This document shows, in pieces, positions 1 to 8,538 of a stretch of 64,000 nt of DNA. Each line of letters starts with the position of its first letter. Within the stretch, counting starts at the first letter, position 1. The notes beneath the pieces were generated by a model. It worked only from the letters and a program-made list of their open reading frames with translations. It did not search any database and was not told where the DNA came from. The translations under genes were made by a program, and so were the position numbers. The stretch is from Microbacterium sp. RU33B (GTDB lineage: Bacteria > Actinomycetota > Actinomycetes > Actinomycetales > Microbacteriaceae), in the NCBI RefSeq assembly GCF_900155915.1, contig NZ_FTPO01000001.1, positions 1,240,001 to 1,304,000 on the forward strand, read 5' to 3'.

Positions 1-733
1 TCTGAAGTCCCTTGGCCGCCTCGAGCATCGCGGTCTCGACCTCCTCGATGTCGGCGTCGACGGGCACCGCGAGGTCGATGATGACGCGCGACCAGCCCTG
101 CGACATGTTGCCGATACGCAGGACCTCGCCGTTGCGCACGTACCACAGGGTGCCGTTGACGTCGCGGACGTGCGTGACGCGCACGCTCACGTACTCGACG
201 ACGCCGGTGGCGAGGCCGAGGTCGACCACATCGCCGATGCCGACCTGGTCCTCGGCGACGATGAAGATGCCGTTGAGCACGTCCTTGACGATGTTCTGCG
301 CGCCGAAGCCGAGCCCCGCGCCGATCGCCGCCGTCAGCAGCGTGAAGGATCCGATGATGTCGGAGTTGATCCGGTACACGATGAGGATGATGGCGACGAT
401 CACGATCGTCACGTTGGAGACGTTCGTGAGGATCGAGCCCAGCGTGCGCGTGCGCTGCACGAGACGCACCTGCGCGAGCGGCGATCGCTCCAGCGCCTGC
501 GTGTCGTCGACGTTGGCCTTGTCCTTCGCACCCGACACGATGCGATTGACGACGCGCGCGATCAGGCGCCGCAGGATCCAGGAGAGGAGCACCGCCCCGA
601 TGATGATCAGGAACACGGCGAGAATCGTGAACCCGGTCTCGGTGAGGAACCCCAGGACGTTCGCCCACACGACGTTCCAGTCGATCGGCGTGGTCGACGT
701 GGCGTCTGTTCCCGTTCCGTCTGTGAATCGCAT
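1..733 (-). CDS. MscS-family mechanosensitive ion channel, C-terminus beyond the window edge
   Basis: Small-conductance mechanosensitive channel of the cytoplasmic membrane, which releases solutes during hypo-osmotic shock. The reading frame starts with ATG at 733 and is open to base 1, giving 244 residues. A first membrane segment lies near residues 35-54 and a second near 105-122. A Gly/Ala-rich helix near 128-155 (LLTAAIGAGLGFGAQNIVKD) is the MscS pore-helix signature, and the cytoplasmic beta domain begins after it (VGIGDVVDLG). TAGGAT sits 7 bases before the ATG, so the transcript is probably leaderless. The gene lies downstream of pepN on the same strand, separated by a strong terminator. 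The family assignment is firm; the missing end prevents a length comparison. Confidence 0.92.
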   Translation of the reverse strand, partial: MRFTDGTGTDATSTTPIDWNVVWANVLGFLTETGFTILAVFLIIIGAVLLSWILRRLIARVVNRIVSGAKDKANVDDTQALERSPLAQVRLVQRTRTLGSILTNVSNVTIVIVAIILIVYRINSDIIGSFTLLTAAIGAGLGFGAQNIVKDVLNGIFIVAEDQVGIGDVVDLGLATGVVEYVSVRVTHVRDVNGTLWYVRNGEVLRIGNMSQGWSRVIIDLAVPVDADIEEVETAMLEAAKGLQ

Positions 734-740
734 CGTCACG

Positions 741-746
741 ATCCTA
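741..746 (-). promoter_or_regulatory. -10 box (TAGGAT), leaderless start of the MscS gene
   Basis: TAGGAT on the minus strand is followed by 7 bases and then the ATG at 733. The usual -10 to +1 distance places transcription start at or next to the A of the start codon. No -35 element is obvious. Confidence 0.5.
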
Positions 747-806
747 ACGACGGATGCCTCCGCAGTCGCTGTGCGCCGAGCTCCCACCCGGTGCCGGCGA
801 AACGGC

Positions 807-843
807 GACCGGCCCGCCACCCTGGTCGGGTGGCGGGCCGGTC
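807..843 (-). terminator. Rho-independent-type hairpin after pepN
   Basis: Perfect 16-bp inverted repeat (arms 807-822 and 828-843) with a 5-base loop, just downstream of the pepN stop and before the MscS promoter. There is no long U tract, as is usual in high-GC actinobacteria. Confidence 0.8.
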
Positions 844-855
844 GGAGCTCAGCGC

Positions 856-3402
856 CTACTCGGCGTCGCGCTCCTGCACCGCCAGGGCGCGCTCCACGCC
901 GGCGAGGTTCTCGCTGACGAGGCGGCGCAGCGCAGCAGGAGCATCGCCGTGCGCGGCGAGCCAGCCGCGCGTCGCGTCGCGCAGCGGCAGGTCGGCCAGC
1001 GCCGCGGGGTACAGACCCACGATGAGGTACTGCGCGATCTGGTACGAGCGCGATTCCCACACGGGCAGCAGCATGTCGAAGTAGGGCTGGACGAACTCGT
1101 TCAGCGCGGCGCGGCCCGAAGGGTGCACCAGGCCGGCAGCCGCCGCGCGGACGATCGTGTTCGGCAGATCGTCGTTCTCGATGAGCGAGTCCCACGCCGT
1201 GCGCTTCGCCTCGACGGTCGGCAGTGCGGCCTTCGCCTGCGCGGCGAACTCGCCGCCCTTCGCGGTGTTGTCTGCGTCGAGTGCCGCATCGATGTCGGCG
1301 ACCGTGACGACGCCGCCGGCGGCGAGGGAGACGAGAAGCGCCCACGACAGGTCGGTGTCGATCTCGAGGCCCTCGAGAGTCGTCTCGCCGTCGCGCAGAG
1401 CGCGGACGGTCTGCCACTGTGCGGGGGTGGAGGCCACACTCGCGAACGACGTCGCGAACTGCAGCTGGCTGTCACTGCCCGCCTCGGCGGCCAGGGCGAG
1501 CGCCCACAGCGCGTCGGCGACCTTCTCGCGGCTCGCGTCGCGCGTGTCGGGCGCGACGTAGGAGTTCGCGGCGAGCAGCAGCTGGGCCAGCGTCGTGCGG
1601 ACGGTGGTCGACTCGCTCTCGGCGCCGATGTTGCGCAGTACGAGGTCGATGTAGTCCGAGGCGGACGCCTCGGCATCGCGAGTCTGATCCCATGCCGCGC
1701 CCCACACCAGCGACCGGGCCAACGGGTCGCTGATCTTCGCGAGGTGGGCGATCGCCGTCTTCAGCGAACGCTCGTCGAGGCGGATCTTGGCGTAGGCGAG
1801 ATCTTCGTCGTTGAGGAGCACGAGGTCGGGTCGAGCGATGCCCTTGAGCTCGGGAACCTCCGTCAGGTCGCCGTCGACGTCGATCTCGATGCGGTGCACA
1901 CGCACGAGCTCGCCCTCGGTGAGGCTGTAGAAGCCGACTCCGAGGCGGTGCGGCCGGATCGTGGGGTAGTCGGCCGGGGCCGTCTGGACGATCGCGAAGC
2001 GCTGGATGACGCCGGCGTCGTCGACGCGGATCTCGGGGGCGAGGGTGTTGACGCCCGCCGTCTCGAGCCACTTCTTCGACCACGACGCGAGTTCACGGCC
2101 GCTGGTCGACTCGAGCTCGGCGAGAAGGTCGCCGACCTCCGTGTTGGACCACTCGTGCTTCTTGAAGTACGCCGCCACACCGGCGAAGAACTCCTCGATG
2201 CCGACCCAGGCCGCGAGCTGCTTGAGGACCGAGCCGCCCTTCGCGTACGTGATGCCGTCGAAGTTCACCTGCACGTCTTCGAGGTCGTTGATCTGGGCGA
2301 CGACCGGATGCGTCGAGGGGAGCTGGTCCTGGCGGTACGCCCAGGTCTTCTCCATCGCGTTGAAGGTCGTCCAGGCCTCGGTCCACTCCGTGGCCTCCGC
2401 CGTCGCGATCGTCGACGCCCACTCCGCGAAGGACTCGTTGAGCCAGAGATCGTTCCACCACTTCATCGTCACCAGATCGCCGAACCACATGTGGGCCAGC
2501 TCGTGGAGGATCGTGACGACGCGGCGCTCCTTGACGGCATCCGTCACCTTGCTGCGGAAAACGTACGTCTCGGTGAACGTGACCGCTCCGGCGTTCTCCA
2601 TCGCGCCCGCGTTGAACTCGGGGACGAAGAGCTGGTCGTACTTCGCGAAGGGGTACGGGTAGTCGAACTTCTCCTCGAAGTACGCGAAGCCCTTCCGCGT
2701 CTTGTCGAAGATGTAGTCGCTGTCGAGGAACTGCCACAGGCTCTTGCGCGCGTACACGCCCAGCGGGATGACCCGGCCGGAGGCGCTGGTGAGCTCGGAG
2801 AACACGGACTCGTACGGGCCCGCGACGAGGGCCGTGATGTAGGACGAGATGCGCGGGGTCGCCTCGAAGGTCCAGGTCGCGGATCCGTCTCCGTGCGCCT
2901 TCGGCTGCGGGGTGGAGGAGTTCGAGACCACCTTCCACGGCTCGGGCGCCGTGATCGTGAACTGGAACGTCGCCTTGAGGTCGGGCTGCTCGAAGACCGC
3001 GTACACGCGACGCGAGTCGGGCACCTCGAACTGCGAGTACAGGTAGACCTCGTCGTCGACGGGGTCGACGAACCGGTGCAGTCCTTCTCCCGTGTTCGTG
3101 TAGAGGCAGTCGGCGTCGACGATCAGCTCGTTGTCGGCGGCGAGACCGTCCAGCGCGATCCGCGAATCCGCGAACGCGGTGGCGGGGTCGATCTCGCGGC
3201 CGTTCAGCACGATCGAGCGGACGTCGCGCGCGATGAGGTCAATGAAGGTCGATGACTCTTCGGTCGCGGTGAAGCGCACCACGGAGCGGGAGCCGAACAC
3301 CTCGGCGCCCTTCGTGAGGTCGAGCGCGATCTCGTACGACTGCGTGTCGACGATCGCGCGGCGCTCCTGCGCTTCGATGCGGGTGAGGTTCTCTCCAGGC
3401 AC
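856..3402 (-). CDS. pepN: Aminopeptidase N (M1 family zinc metallopeptidase)
   Basis: Cytosolic zinc aminopeptidase that removes N-terminal residues from peptides. The protein is 848 residues, normal for the actinobacterial PepN type. The exopeptidase motif GAMEN is at residues 266-270, the zinc motif HELAH at 300-304, and the third zinc ligand is Glu323 in NESFAEW. The ERAP1-like C-terminal domain follows. The GTG at 3402 was chosen because GGGAG lies 7 bases upstream and the protein then begins VPGENLTRIEAQ, the conserved start of the family. The longer open frame to 3633 runs into the divergent hemH promoter region and is poor in recognisable sequence. A TAGGCT box at 3473-3478 on the minus strand could be its promoter, giving a leader of about 65 bases. 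Confidence 0.95.
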   Translation of the reverse strand: MPGENLTRIEAQERRAIVDTQSYEIALDLTKGAEVFGSRSVVRFTATEESSTFIDLIARDVRSIVLNGREIDPATAFADSRIALDGLAADNELIVDADCLYTNTGEGLHRFVDPVDDEVYLYSQFEVPDSRRVYAVFEQPDLKATFQFTITAPEPWKVVSNSSTPQPKAHGDGSATWTFEATPRISSYITALVAGPYESVFSELTSASGRVIPLGVYARKSLWQFLDSDYIFDKTRKGFAYFEEKFDYPYPFAKYDQLFVPEFNAGAMENAGAVTFTETYVFRSKVTDAVKERRVVTILHELAHMWFGDLVTMKWWNDLWLNESFAEWASTIATAEATEWTEAWTTFNAMEKTWAYRQDQLPSTHPVVAQINDLEDVQVNFDGITYAKGGSVLKQLAAWVGIEEFFAGVAAYFKKHEWSNTEVGDLLAELESTSGRELASWSKKWLETAGVNTLAPEIRVDDAGVIQRFAIVQTAPADYPTIRPHRLGVGFYSLTEGELVRVHRIEIDVDGDLTEVPELKGIARPDLVLLNDEDLAYAKIRLDERSLKTAIAHLAKISDPLARSLVWGAAWDQTRDAEASASDYIDLVLRNIGAESESTTVRTTLAQLLLAANSYVAPDTRDASREKVADALWALALAAEAGSDSQLQFATSFASVASTPAQWQTVRALRDGETTLEGLEIDTDLSWALLVSLAAGGVVTVADIDAALDADNTAKGGEFAAQAKAALPTVEAKRTAWDSLIENDDLPNTIVRAAAAGLVHPSGRAALNEFVQPYFDMLLPVWESRSYQIAQYLIVGLYPAALADLPLRDATRGWLAAHGDAPAALRRLVSENLAGVERALAVQERDAE

Positions 3403-3521
3403 TTCTGAGCTCCCGTGGGTTCTGGTTCGGGTGGCGCGGCCGTGCGCGGATGGCGACGACGGCAACCCGCCCAGCCTACGCGGTCGCCCTGCGTGGGCGT
3501 CGACGGTGCGAGGATGAGTAC

Positions 3522-4724
3522 GTGTGCCCCGCCGAACAGATTCCCTCCACTCCGTCCGCCCAGGTCTTGTTCGCCTCCGCCGCCGCGGCAGCCGGACCCG
3601 CCCACGTCGAGGTCCCGGTGGCCTACGACGCACTCCTGCTCGCGGGCTTCGGCGGACCCGAGGGCCAGGACGACGTCATCCCGTTCCTCCGCAACGTCAC
3701 CCGCGGCCGCGGCATCCCCGACGAGCGTCTGGAGGAGGTCGCCCACCACTACCGCCACTTCGGCGGCGTGAGCCCGATCAATGACCACAATCGCGCGCTG
3801 AAGGCCGCCCTCGAAGACGAGCTGGCCCGCCGCGACATCCGACTGCCGGTGTATTGGGGCAATCGCAACTGGGCGCCGTACCTCGATGAAGCGGTGCAGG
3901 ATGCCGCGTCCGCCGGCCACACGACGCTCCTCGCGATCGCGACCAGCGCGTACAGCTCGTTCTCCAGCTGCCGGCAGTACCGCGAGGACTTCGCCCGTGT
4001 GCTGATCGACACCGGACTCGGCGAGACCGTCACGATCGACAAGGTGCGTCAGTTCTTCGACCACCCCGGCTTCGTCGCCCCGTTCGCGGCGGGCGTCCTG
4101 GAGGCGGTCTCCGCGTTCCTCGACGACGGCGTCCCGGCCGACGGCATCCGGGTCCTCTTCTCCACCCACAGCGTCCCGATGCAGGATGCCGAGCGCTCCG
4201 GCCCGCGCGACGTCGACTGGGGCGAGGAGGGCGCCTATGCGGCGCAGCACCGCGCCGTCGGCGAGGTCATCATGGCCGACGTGACGGCCGAGCGCGCGGA
4301 CGCCGGGTCGATCGCCTGGGACCTCGTGTACCAGTCGCGCTCGGGCCCGCCGTCGCAGCCCTGGCTCGAGCCCGACATCTGCGACGTCATCGAGACGCTT
4401 CCCGAGCAGGGTGTCCAGGCCGTCGTAATCGTGCCGCTCGGGTTCGTCAGCGACCACATGGAAGTCATGTGGGACCTCGACACCGAGGCCATCGAAGCCG
4501 CGGAGACCGCCGGGCTCCGCGCCGTCCGCACCCCCACGCCCGGGGTCGATCCCGCCTACGTCTCCGGTCTGATCGATCTCGTCGTCGAGCGGCTCGACGG
4601 CACTCCCGCTTCCGAGCGGCCGCACCGCACCGACCTCGGACCCTGGTTCGACGTGTGCCGACCCGCGTGCTGCGAGAACGTGCGCGCGGGCTTCAAGCCG
4701 GCCGCGTCGGGCATCGCGCCGTGA
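3522..4724 (+). CDS. hemH: Ferrochelatase (coproporphyrin III type) with probable [2Fe-2S] cysteines
   Basis: Inserts ferrous iron into a porphyrin. In actinobacteria the substrate is coproporphyrin III (enzyme also called CpfC). The 400-residue protein has the N-terminal YDALLLAGFGGPEG motif, the active-site His216 in STHSVPMQ, and the C-terminal region typical of the family. Cys150 (SSCRQYRED) and the C-terminal CxxxCC group (Cys379, 383, 384) match the four-cysteine pattern that binds a [2Fe-2S] cluster in mycobacterial enzymes; that cluster is inferred. The GTG at 3522 is preferred because GAGGAT lies 6 bases before it, consistent with a leaderless start. An in-frame ATG at 3450 would overlap the divergent pepN promoter. 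Confidence 0.93.
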   Translation: MCPAEQIPSTPSAQVLFASAAAAAGPAHVEVPVAYDALLLAGFGGPEGQDDVIPFLRNVTRGRGIPDERLEEVAHHYRHFGGVSPINDHNRALKAALEDELARRDIRLPVYWGNRNWAPYLDEAVQDAASAGHTTLLAIATSAYSSFSSCRQYREDFARVLIDTGLGETVTIDKVRQFFDHPGFVAPFAAGVLEAVSAFLDDGVPADGIRVLFSTHSVPMQDAERSGPRDVDWGEEGAYAAQHRAVGEVIMADVTAERADAGSIAWDLVYQSRSGPPSQPWLEPDICDVIETLPEQGVQAVVIVPLGFVSDHMEVMWDLDTEAIEAAETAGLRAVRTPTPGVDPAYVSGLIDLVVERLDGTPASERPHRTDLGPWFDVCRPACCENVRAGFKPAASGIAP

Positions 4725-4750
4725 GCGATCGGTCGATCGCCGCACGATTC

Positions 4751-4756
4751 TAGGAT
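4751..4756 (+). promoter_or_regulatory. -10 box (TAGGAT), leaderless start of rpiB
   Basis: TAGGAT, 6 bases, then ATG at 4763. No Shine-Dalgarno sequence lies between them, so the message probably begins at the start codon. Confidence 0.5.
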
Positions 4757-4762
4757 TGAGCC

Positions 4763-5317
4763 ATGCGCATCCACATCGCGACCGACCACGCGGGCCTCGA
4801 GTTCTCCACCCAGCTGCAGCATCACCTCGCCGGAGCGGGTCACGACGTGATCGACCACGGTCCGCTCGAGTACGACGCCCTCGATGACTACCCCGCGTTC
4901 TGCATCCGCGCGGCGCAGGCCGTCGTGCGCGACCAGGACTCCGGCATCGACGCGCTGGGCGTCGTCTTCGGCGGGTCCGGCAACGGGGAGCAGATCGCGG
5001 CGAACAAGGTGCACGGCGTCCGCGCCGCGCTCGTGTGGAGCATCGCGACGGCCGAGCTCGCCCGCGAGCACAACGACGCCAATGTGATCGCGATCGGGGC
5101 CCGGCAGCACACGTTCGACGAGGTGACCACCTTCATCGACCGCTTCATCGCGACGCCGTTCTCCGACGAGGAGCGACACGTCCGCCGCATCGGTCAGATC
5201 GCCGCCTACGAGCGCGACGGCTCGCTCGAGCCCGATCCCCGCGCGGTCCGGGCCGACGACGGCGGTGCACCCGTCGGGGGCGAGTCGATCGACGCGATCG
5301 ACCCCGAAGCAGGCTGA
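4763..5317 (+). CDS. rpiB: Ribose-5-phosphate isomerase B
   Basis: Interconverts ribose 5-phosphate and ribulose 5-phosphate in the non-oxidative pentose phosphate pathway. The protein has 184 residues. The N-terminal RIHIATDHAG loop and the GGSGNGEQIAANK motif are characteristic. Glu76 in that motif takes the place of the catalytic cysteine of the E. coli type, as in the mycobacterial enzyme. The C-terminal 25 or so residues (after AAYERDG) are Asp/Gly-rich and extend past the usual family end. The stop codon overlaps the next gene's ATG by one base (TGATG), so the two are likely co-transcribed and translationally coupled. Confidence 0.93.
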   Translation: MRIHIATDHAGLEFSTQLQHHLAGAGHDVIDHGPLEYDALDDYPAFCIRAAQAVVRDQDSGIDALGVVFGGSGNGEQIAANKVHGVRAALVWSIATAELAREHNDANVIAIGARQHTFDEVTTFIDRFIATPFSDEERHVRRIGQIAAYERDGSLEPDPRAVRADDGGAPVGGESIDAIDPEAG

Positions 5318-6318
5318 TGCCCGAGGGTCATTCCGTCCACCGCATCGCCCGGCAGTTCGACCGCAACTTCGTCGGTCGCCGGGTCGCGGCGTCCAGCCCG
5401 CAGGGCCGGTTCGCCGACGGCGCCGCGATGATCGACGGACGGCTCGCGACATCCGTCCGCGCCGTCGGCAAGCAGATGTTCCTCGAGTTCGACGACGACA
5501 TCTGGCTGCGTGTGCATCTGGGCATGTACGGAGCATGGGACTTCGCCGGGGAGATCGTCGCCGATCCGACGATCGCCTCCGCCAACGGTCGCATGGGCCA
5601 GACGAACCAGCGGGGCACGATCCTCGATGGTCCGCCCGTGATGGACGACGCAGGGGAGAACTCGCTTACGTCGATCGGCGCACCGCGTCGCACGCGTGTG
5701 AGTGTGCGGATGTCGGAGCAGACGAAGGGCCTCGCGTCGGACGACGGCGAATGGCCGCCCGTGCCCGTGGGTCAAGTGCGTCTCCGGCTGCTCACCGACA
5801 TCACCTGTGCCGATCTGAGGGGTCCGACCGCGTGCGCGCTGCAGACGCCGGACGAGGTGCTCGCGACGATCGCGAAGCTCGGGCCCGACCCCCTCGTGGA
5901 CGATCCGGCCGAGGGGGAGGAGCGGTTCACCTCCGTGGTTCGGCGCAAGCCGACCTCGATCGCGCTCCTGCTCATGGACCAGAGCGTCGTGAGCGGCATC
6001 GGCAACGTCTACCGGGCCGAGATGCTCTACCGGGCGCGGCTCAACCCCCACACGCCCGGGCGCGACGTACCGGAGGAGATCGTCCGCGAGCTGTGGCGCG
6101 ACTGGACGCGGCTGCTCTCGATCGGCGTCGAGACCGGCCAGATGATGACGATGGACGATCTCGAGCCGGATGCCTGGCGTGCCGCCATGGCCAGTCGCGA
6201 CGACCGGCACTGGGTGTACCACCGCACCGGCCTGCCGTGCCGGGTGTGCGGCACCGCGATCGTCATGGAGGAGCTCGCCACCCGCAAGCTGTACTGGTGC
6301 CCGAGCTGCCAGGCCTGA
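5317..6318 (+). CDS. Nei/Fpg-family DNA glycosylase (endonuclease VIII-like)
   Basis: Base-excision repair glycosylase/AP lyase for oxidised bases. The 333-residue protein begins MPEGHSVHR. Pro2 is the nucleophile and Glu3 the proton donor, and the PEGH form is typical of actinobacterial Nei-type enzymes rather than Fpg (PELP). The helix-two-turn-helix region includes QSVVSGIGNVYRAE. A C-terminal zinc finger is present (CRVC then CPSC, spaced by 16 residues). The protein is about 50 residues longer than classical Fpg; the extra sequence is a charged insertion at roughly residues 90-150 within the N-terminal beta-sandwich. Coupled to rpiB upstream. Confidence 0.9.
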   Translation: MPEGHSVHRIARQFDRNFVGRRVAASSPQGRFADGAAMIDGRLATSVRAVGKQMFLEFDDDIWLRVHLGMYGAWDFAGEIVADPTIASANGRMGQTNQRGTILDGPPVMDDAGENSLTSIGAPRRTRVSVRMSEQTKGLASDDGEWPPVPVGQVRLRLLTDITCADLRGPTACALQTPDEVLATIAKLGPDPLVDDPAEGEERFTSVVRRKPTSIALLLMDQSVVSGIGNVYRAEMLYRARLNPHTPGRDVPEEIVRELWRDWTRLLSIGVETGQMMTMDDLEPDAWRAAMASRDDRHWVYHRTGLPCRVCGTAIVMEELATRKLYWCPSCQA

Positions 6319-6327
6319 GGTTCCTCG

Positions 6328-6333
6328 TAGGCT
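6328..6333 (+). promoter_or_regulatory. -10 box (TAGGCT), leaderless start of the PaiB-like gene
   Basis: TAGGCT, 7 bases, then ATG at 6341, with no ribosome binding site between them. Confidence 0.45.
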
Positions 6334-6340
6334 GATCCGC

Positions 6341-6976
6341 ATGCGCCAGAATCCGAGCTTCGCGATGACCGACGTCGCCGAACTCCGTCGCCTGATCGAC
6401 GCGAATCCCTGGATGACGCTCGTCAGCCACACGGAGGACGGTCTCGTCGCGTCCCACTACGCGGTGCTCCTGGACGACGACCGCGACGACCTCACGATCG
6501 TCGGCCATGTCGGCAAGCCGGACGACCTCATCCACGGCCTGGGCGGGCGCGAGCTCCTCGTGGTCGTGCAGGGGCCGCATGGCTACGTCTCTCCCGGCTG
6601 GTACGGCGACGTCACGGCCGTGCCGACGTGGAACTTCGTGTCGGCCCACCTCACCGGCATCCCCGAGCTCCTGACGCCGCAGGAGAACCTGCGGGTGCTG
6701 GATCGGCTCGTGGAGCGATTCGAATCGCGGATGCCGGCACCCCGCCTCATGTGGGAACCCCCCAACGACCCCGAGTACATCGACCGGCTCGAGAAGGGCA
6801 CGGTCGGCTTCCGTCTCACCCCCACCAAGGTGGTCGCCAAGCGCAAACTCAGCCAGAACAAGCCCGTGGAGGTGGTCGAGACCGTGATCGCGGAGTTGTC
6901 GGGCGACGGCCCGTATGCGAACCGCGCCCTCGCCGACGAGATGCGCCGCGCCGCGGATGCGCGGGTGCGCCCGTGA
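6341..6976 (+). CDS. PaiB-like FMN-binding protein
   Basis: PaiB/YrhB-type split-barrel flavin-binding protein of 211 residues. The family is often called a negative transcriptional regulator after Bacillus subtilis PaiB, but its biochemical role is poorly established. The family signature is visible as MRQNPSF at the N-terminus, the SHYAVLLDDD strand, HVGKPDDL and the central VVVQGPHGYVSPGWYG segment, with PTWNFVSAHLTG after it. The C-terminal part (KRKLSQNKPVEVVETV) matches the family. No helix-turn-helix is evident. Its stop overlaps the GTG of the next gene (GTGA), suggesting an operon with the amidohydrolase. Confidence 0.85.
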   Translation: MRQNPSFAMTDVAELRRLIDANPWMTLVSHTEDGLVASHYAVLLDDDRDDLTIVGHVGKPDDLIHGLGGRELLVVVQGPHGYVSPGWYGDVTAVPTWNFVSAHLTGIPELLTPQENLRVLDRLVERFESRMPAPRLMWEPPNDPEYIDRLEKGTVGFRLTPTKVVAKRKLSQNKPVEVVETVIAELSGDGPYANRALADEMRRAADARVRP

Positions 6977-8466
6977 TCGGGGCATCCATCGGCACGATCC
7001 TGCGTGCCCGCATCACCGGTCCCTCCGCGGCCTTCCTCCCCGACGAGGGACTGTTCGACGTGTTCCTCGCGGACGGAGCGATCGCCGACATCGCCCCGAC
7101 GGGCGCGATGCCCGCCCACAGCGAGGTGATCGACGCCGATGGCGCGTGGCTCGTCCCGGGGCTCTGGGACCACCACGTCCACACGGTGCAGTGGGCTCTC
7201 GTCGCGCAGCGCGCGGCACTCGGCCACGCCGAGTCCGCCGCGCACGCGGCCCGCCTCATGGGGGACGCGCCGGTGCTGTCGGACGGCCGCCGGGTGGGCA
7301 CGGGGTTCCGCGATGCGTTCTGGCGCGACATCCCATCGCTGGAGGCACTGGATGCCGCGACCGGCGACGTTCCGACCTACCTCATCAACGCCGACGTGCA
7401 CAGCGTCTGGCTCAACTCGGCAGCGCTCCGCCGCGAGGGCTTCACCTCACCGGACGGATTCCTCCGCGAGGCTCCGGCCTTCGAGATCTCCCGGCGCCTG
7501 AATGCCGTCGACCCGCTCGTGGGCGATGCCCTCGTCGCCGCAATGGCACGCGATGCCGCGTCCCGCGGCGTCGTCGGGGTGGTCGACCTCGACATGGCGT
7601 GGAACGAGGAGTCGTGGGCGCGGCGCCTCGACGCAGGATTCGACATCCTCCGCGTCGAGTTCGGCATCTATCCCGACCACCTCGAGCGCGCCGTCGCCGA
7701 GGGCCTGCGCACGGGAGACCCGGTGCGGGGAGCATCGTCCGATCTCGTCCGGGTGGGAGCGCTCAAGGTCATCACCGACGGATCCCTCGGCACGCGGACG
7801 GCGTCCACTTCGCACGCCTACCCCGATGACCCGCACAATCACGGCATGCTGACCTACGCGCCGGAGCGTCTGGTGGAGCTCATGACCACCGCGACCGGCG
7901 CCGGTCTCGCCTGCGCCATCCACGCGATCGGCGACGTCGCCAACAGTCATGCGCTCGACGCGTTCACGGTGACCGGCGCGACCGGAACGATCGAGCACGC
8001 GCAGCTGGTCGCGCACGCCGACATCCCTCGTTTCGCGCGCCTGGGCGTCGGTGCCAGCGTGCAGCCAGAGCATGCGGTGGACGATCGCGATCTCACGGAT
8101 TCGATCTGGGCGACCCAGACGGCGCTGCCGTACCCGCTCCGCTCGCTCGCGGATTCGGGCGCCAATCTGCTGTTCGGCTCGGACGCCCCGGTCAGTCCGC
8201 TCGACCCCTGGGCGGCGATGGCGGCGGCGGTGTTCCGCACGCGAGACGGGCGAGTCGCCTGGCAGCCCGCCCAGGGCGTCGATGCGTCCACGGCCCTGGA
8301 CGCCTCGACCCACGGCGGCTCGACGGCGGCGGCGACCATCGAACCGGGCGCCCGCGCCGACCTCGTCCTCGTCGACCGCGACCCCCTCACGGCATCCGAG
8401 CCGGACCTTCGCGCAACGGTCGTCCTGGCGACGCTCCTGGGCGGACGTGTGACCCACAGCGCCTGA
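6973..8466 (+). CDS. Amidohydrolase, YtcJ-like metal-dependent hydrolase
   Basis: Amidohydrolase-superfamily TIM-barrel enzyme of 497 residues; the substrate cannot be told from sequence. The first metal site DHHVH is near residues 66-70, after the typical short beta-sandwich segment ending in ADGAWLVPGLW. GTIEHAQLV and FGSDAPVSPLDP supply the later His and Asp ligands, and the C-terminus ends with ADLVLVDRDPL, as in the YtcJ group. The start is the GTG at 6973, which overlaps the preceding stop codon; the frame is also open further upstream but there it overlaps the PaiB-like gene in another frame. A bidirectional terminator follows. Confidence 0.88.
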   Translation: MIGASIGTILRARITGPSAAFLPDEGLFDVFLADGAIADIAPTGAMPAHSEVIDADGAWLVPGLWDHHVHTVQWALVAQRAALGHAESAAHAARLMGDAPVLSDGRRVGTGFRDAFWRDIPSLEALDAATGDVPTYLINADVHSVWLNSAALRREGFTSPDGFLREAPAFEISRRLNAVDPLVGDALVAAMARDAASRGVVGVVDLDMAWNEESWARRLDAGFDILRVEFGIYPDHLERAVAEGLRTGDPVRGASSDLVRVGALKVITDGSLGTRTASTSHAYPDDPHNHGMLTYAPERLVELMTTATGAGLACAIHAIGDVANSHALDAFTVTGATGTIEHAQLVAHADIPRFARLGVGASVQPEHAVDDRDLTDSIWATQTALPYPLRSLADSGANLLFGSDAPVSPLDPWAAMAAAVFRTRDGRVAWQPAQGVDASTALDASTHGGSTAAATIEPGARADLVLVDRDPLTASEPDLRATVVLATLLGGRVTHSA

Positions 8467-8485
8467 TCGCCCTCACCTCGTTCGC

Positions 8486-8526
8486 GACGACGGCGCCCCC
8501 CGGTCGTGAGACCGAGGGGCGTCGTC
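8486..8526. terminator. Bidirectional hairpin between convergent genes
   Basis: Imperfect stem of about 17-18 bp (arms roughly 8486-8504 and 8509-8526, loop GTGA) between the amidohydrolase stop and the dps-like stop. It can serve both strands. Confidence 0.75.
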
Positions 8527-8538
8527 GTTGCAGTCCGG

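Noticed and set aside
754..3255. Long open frame on the plus strand opposite pepN (over 800 codons)
   Set aside because: Arg/Glu/Val-rich composition with no family resemblance; it is the usual high-GC antisense shadow of a gene with clear catalytic motifs.
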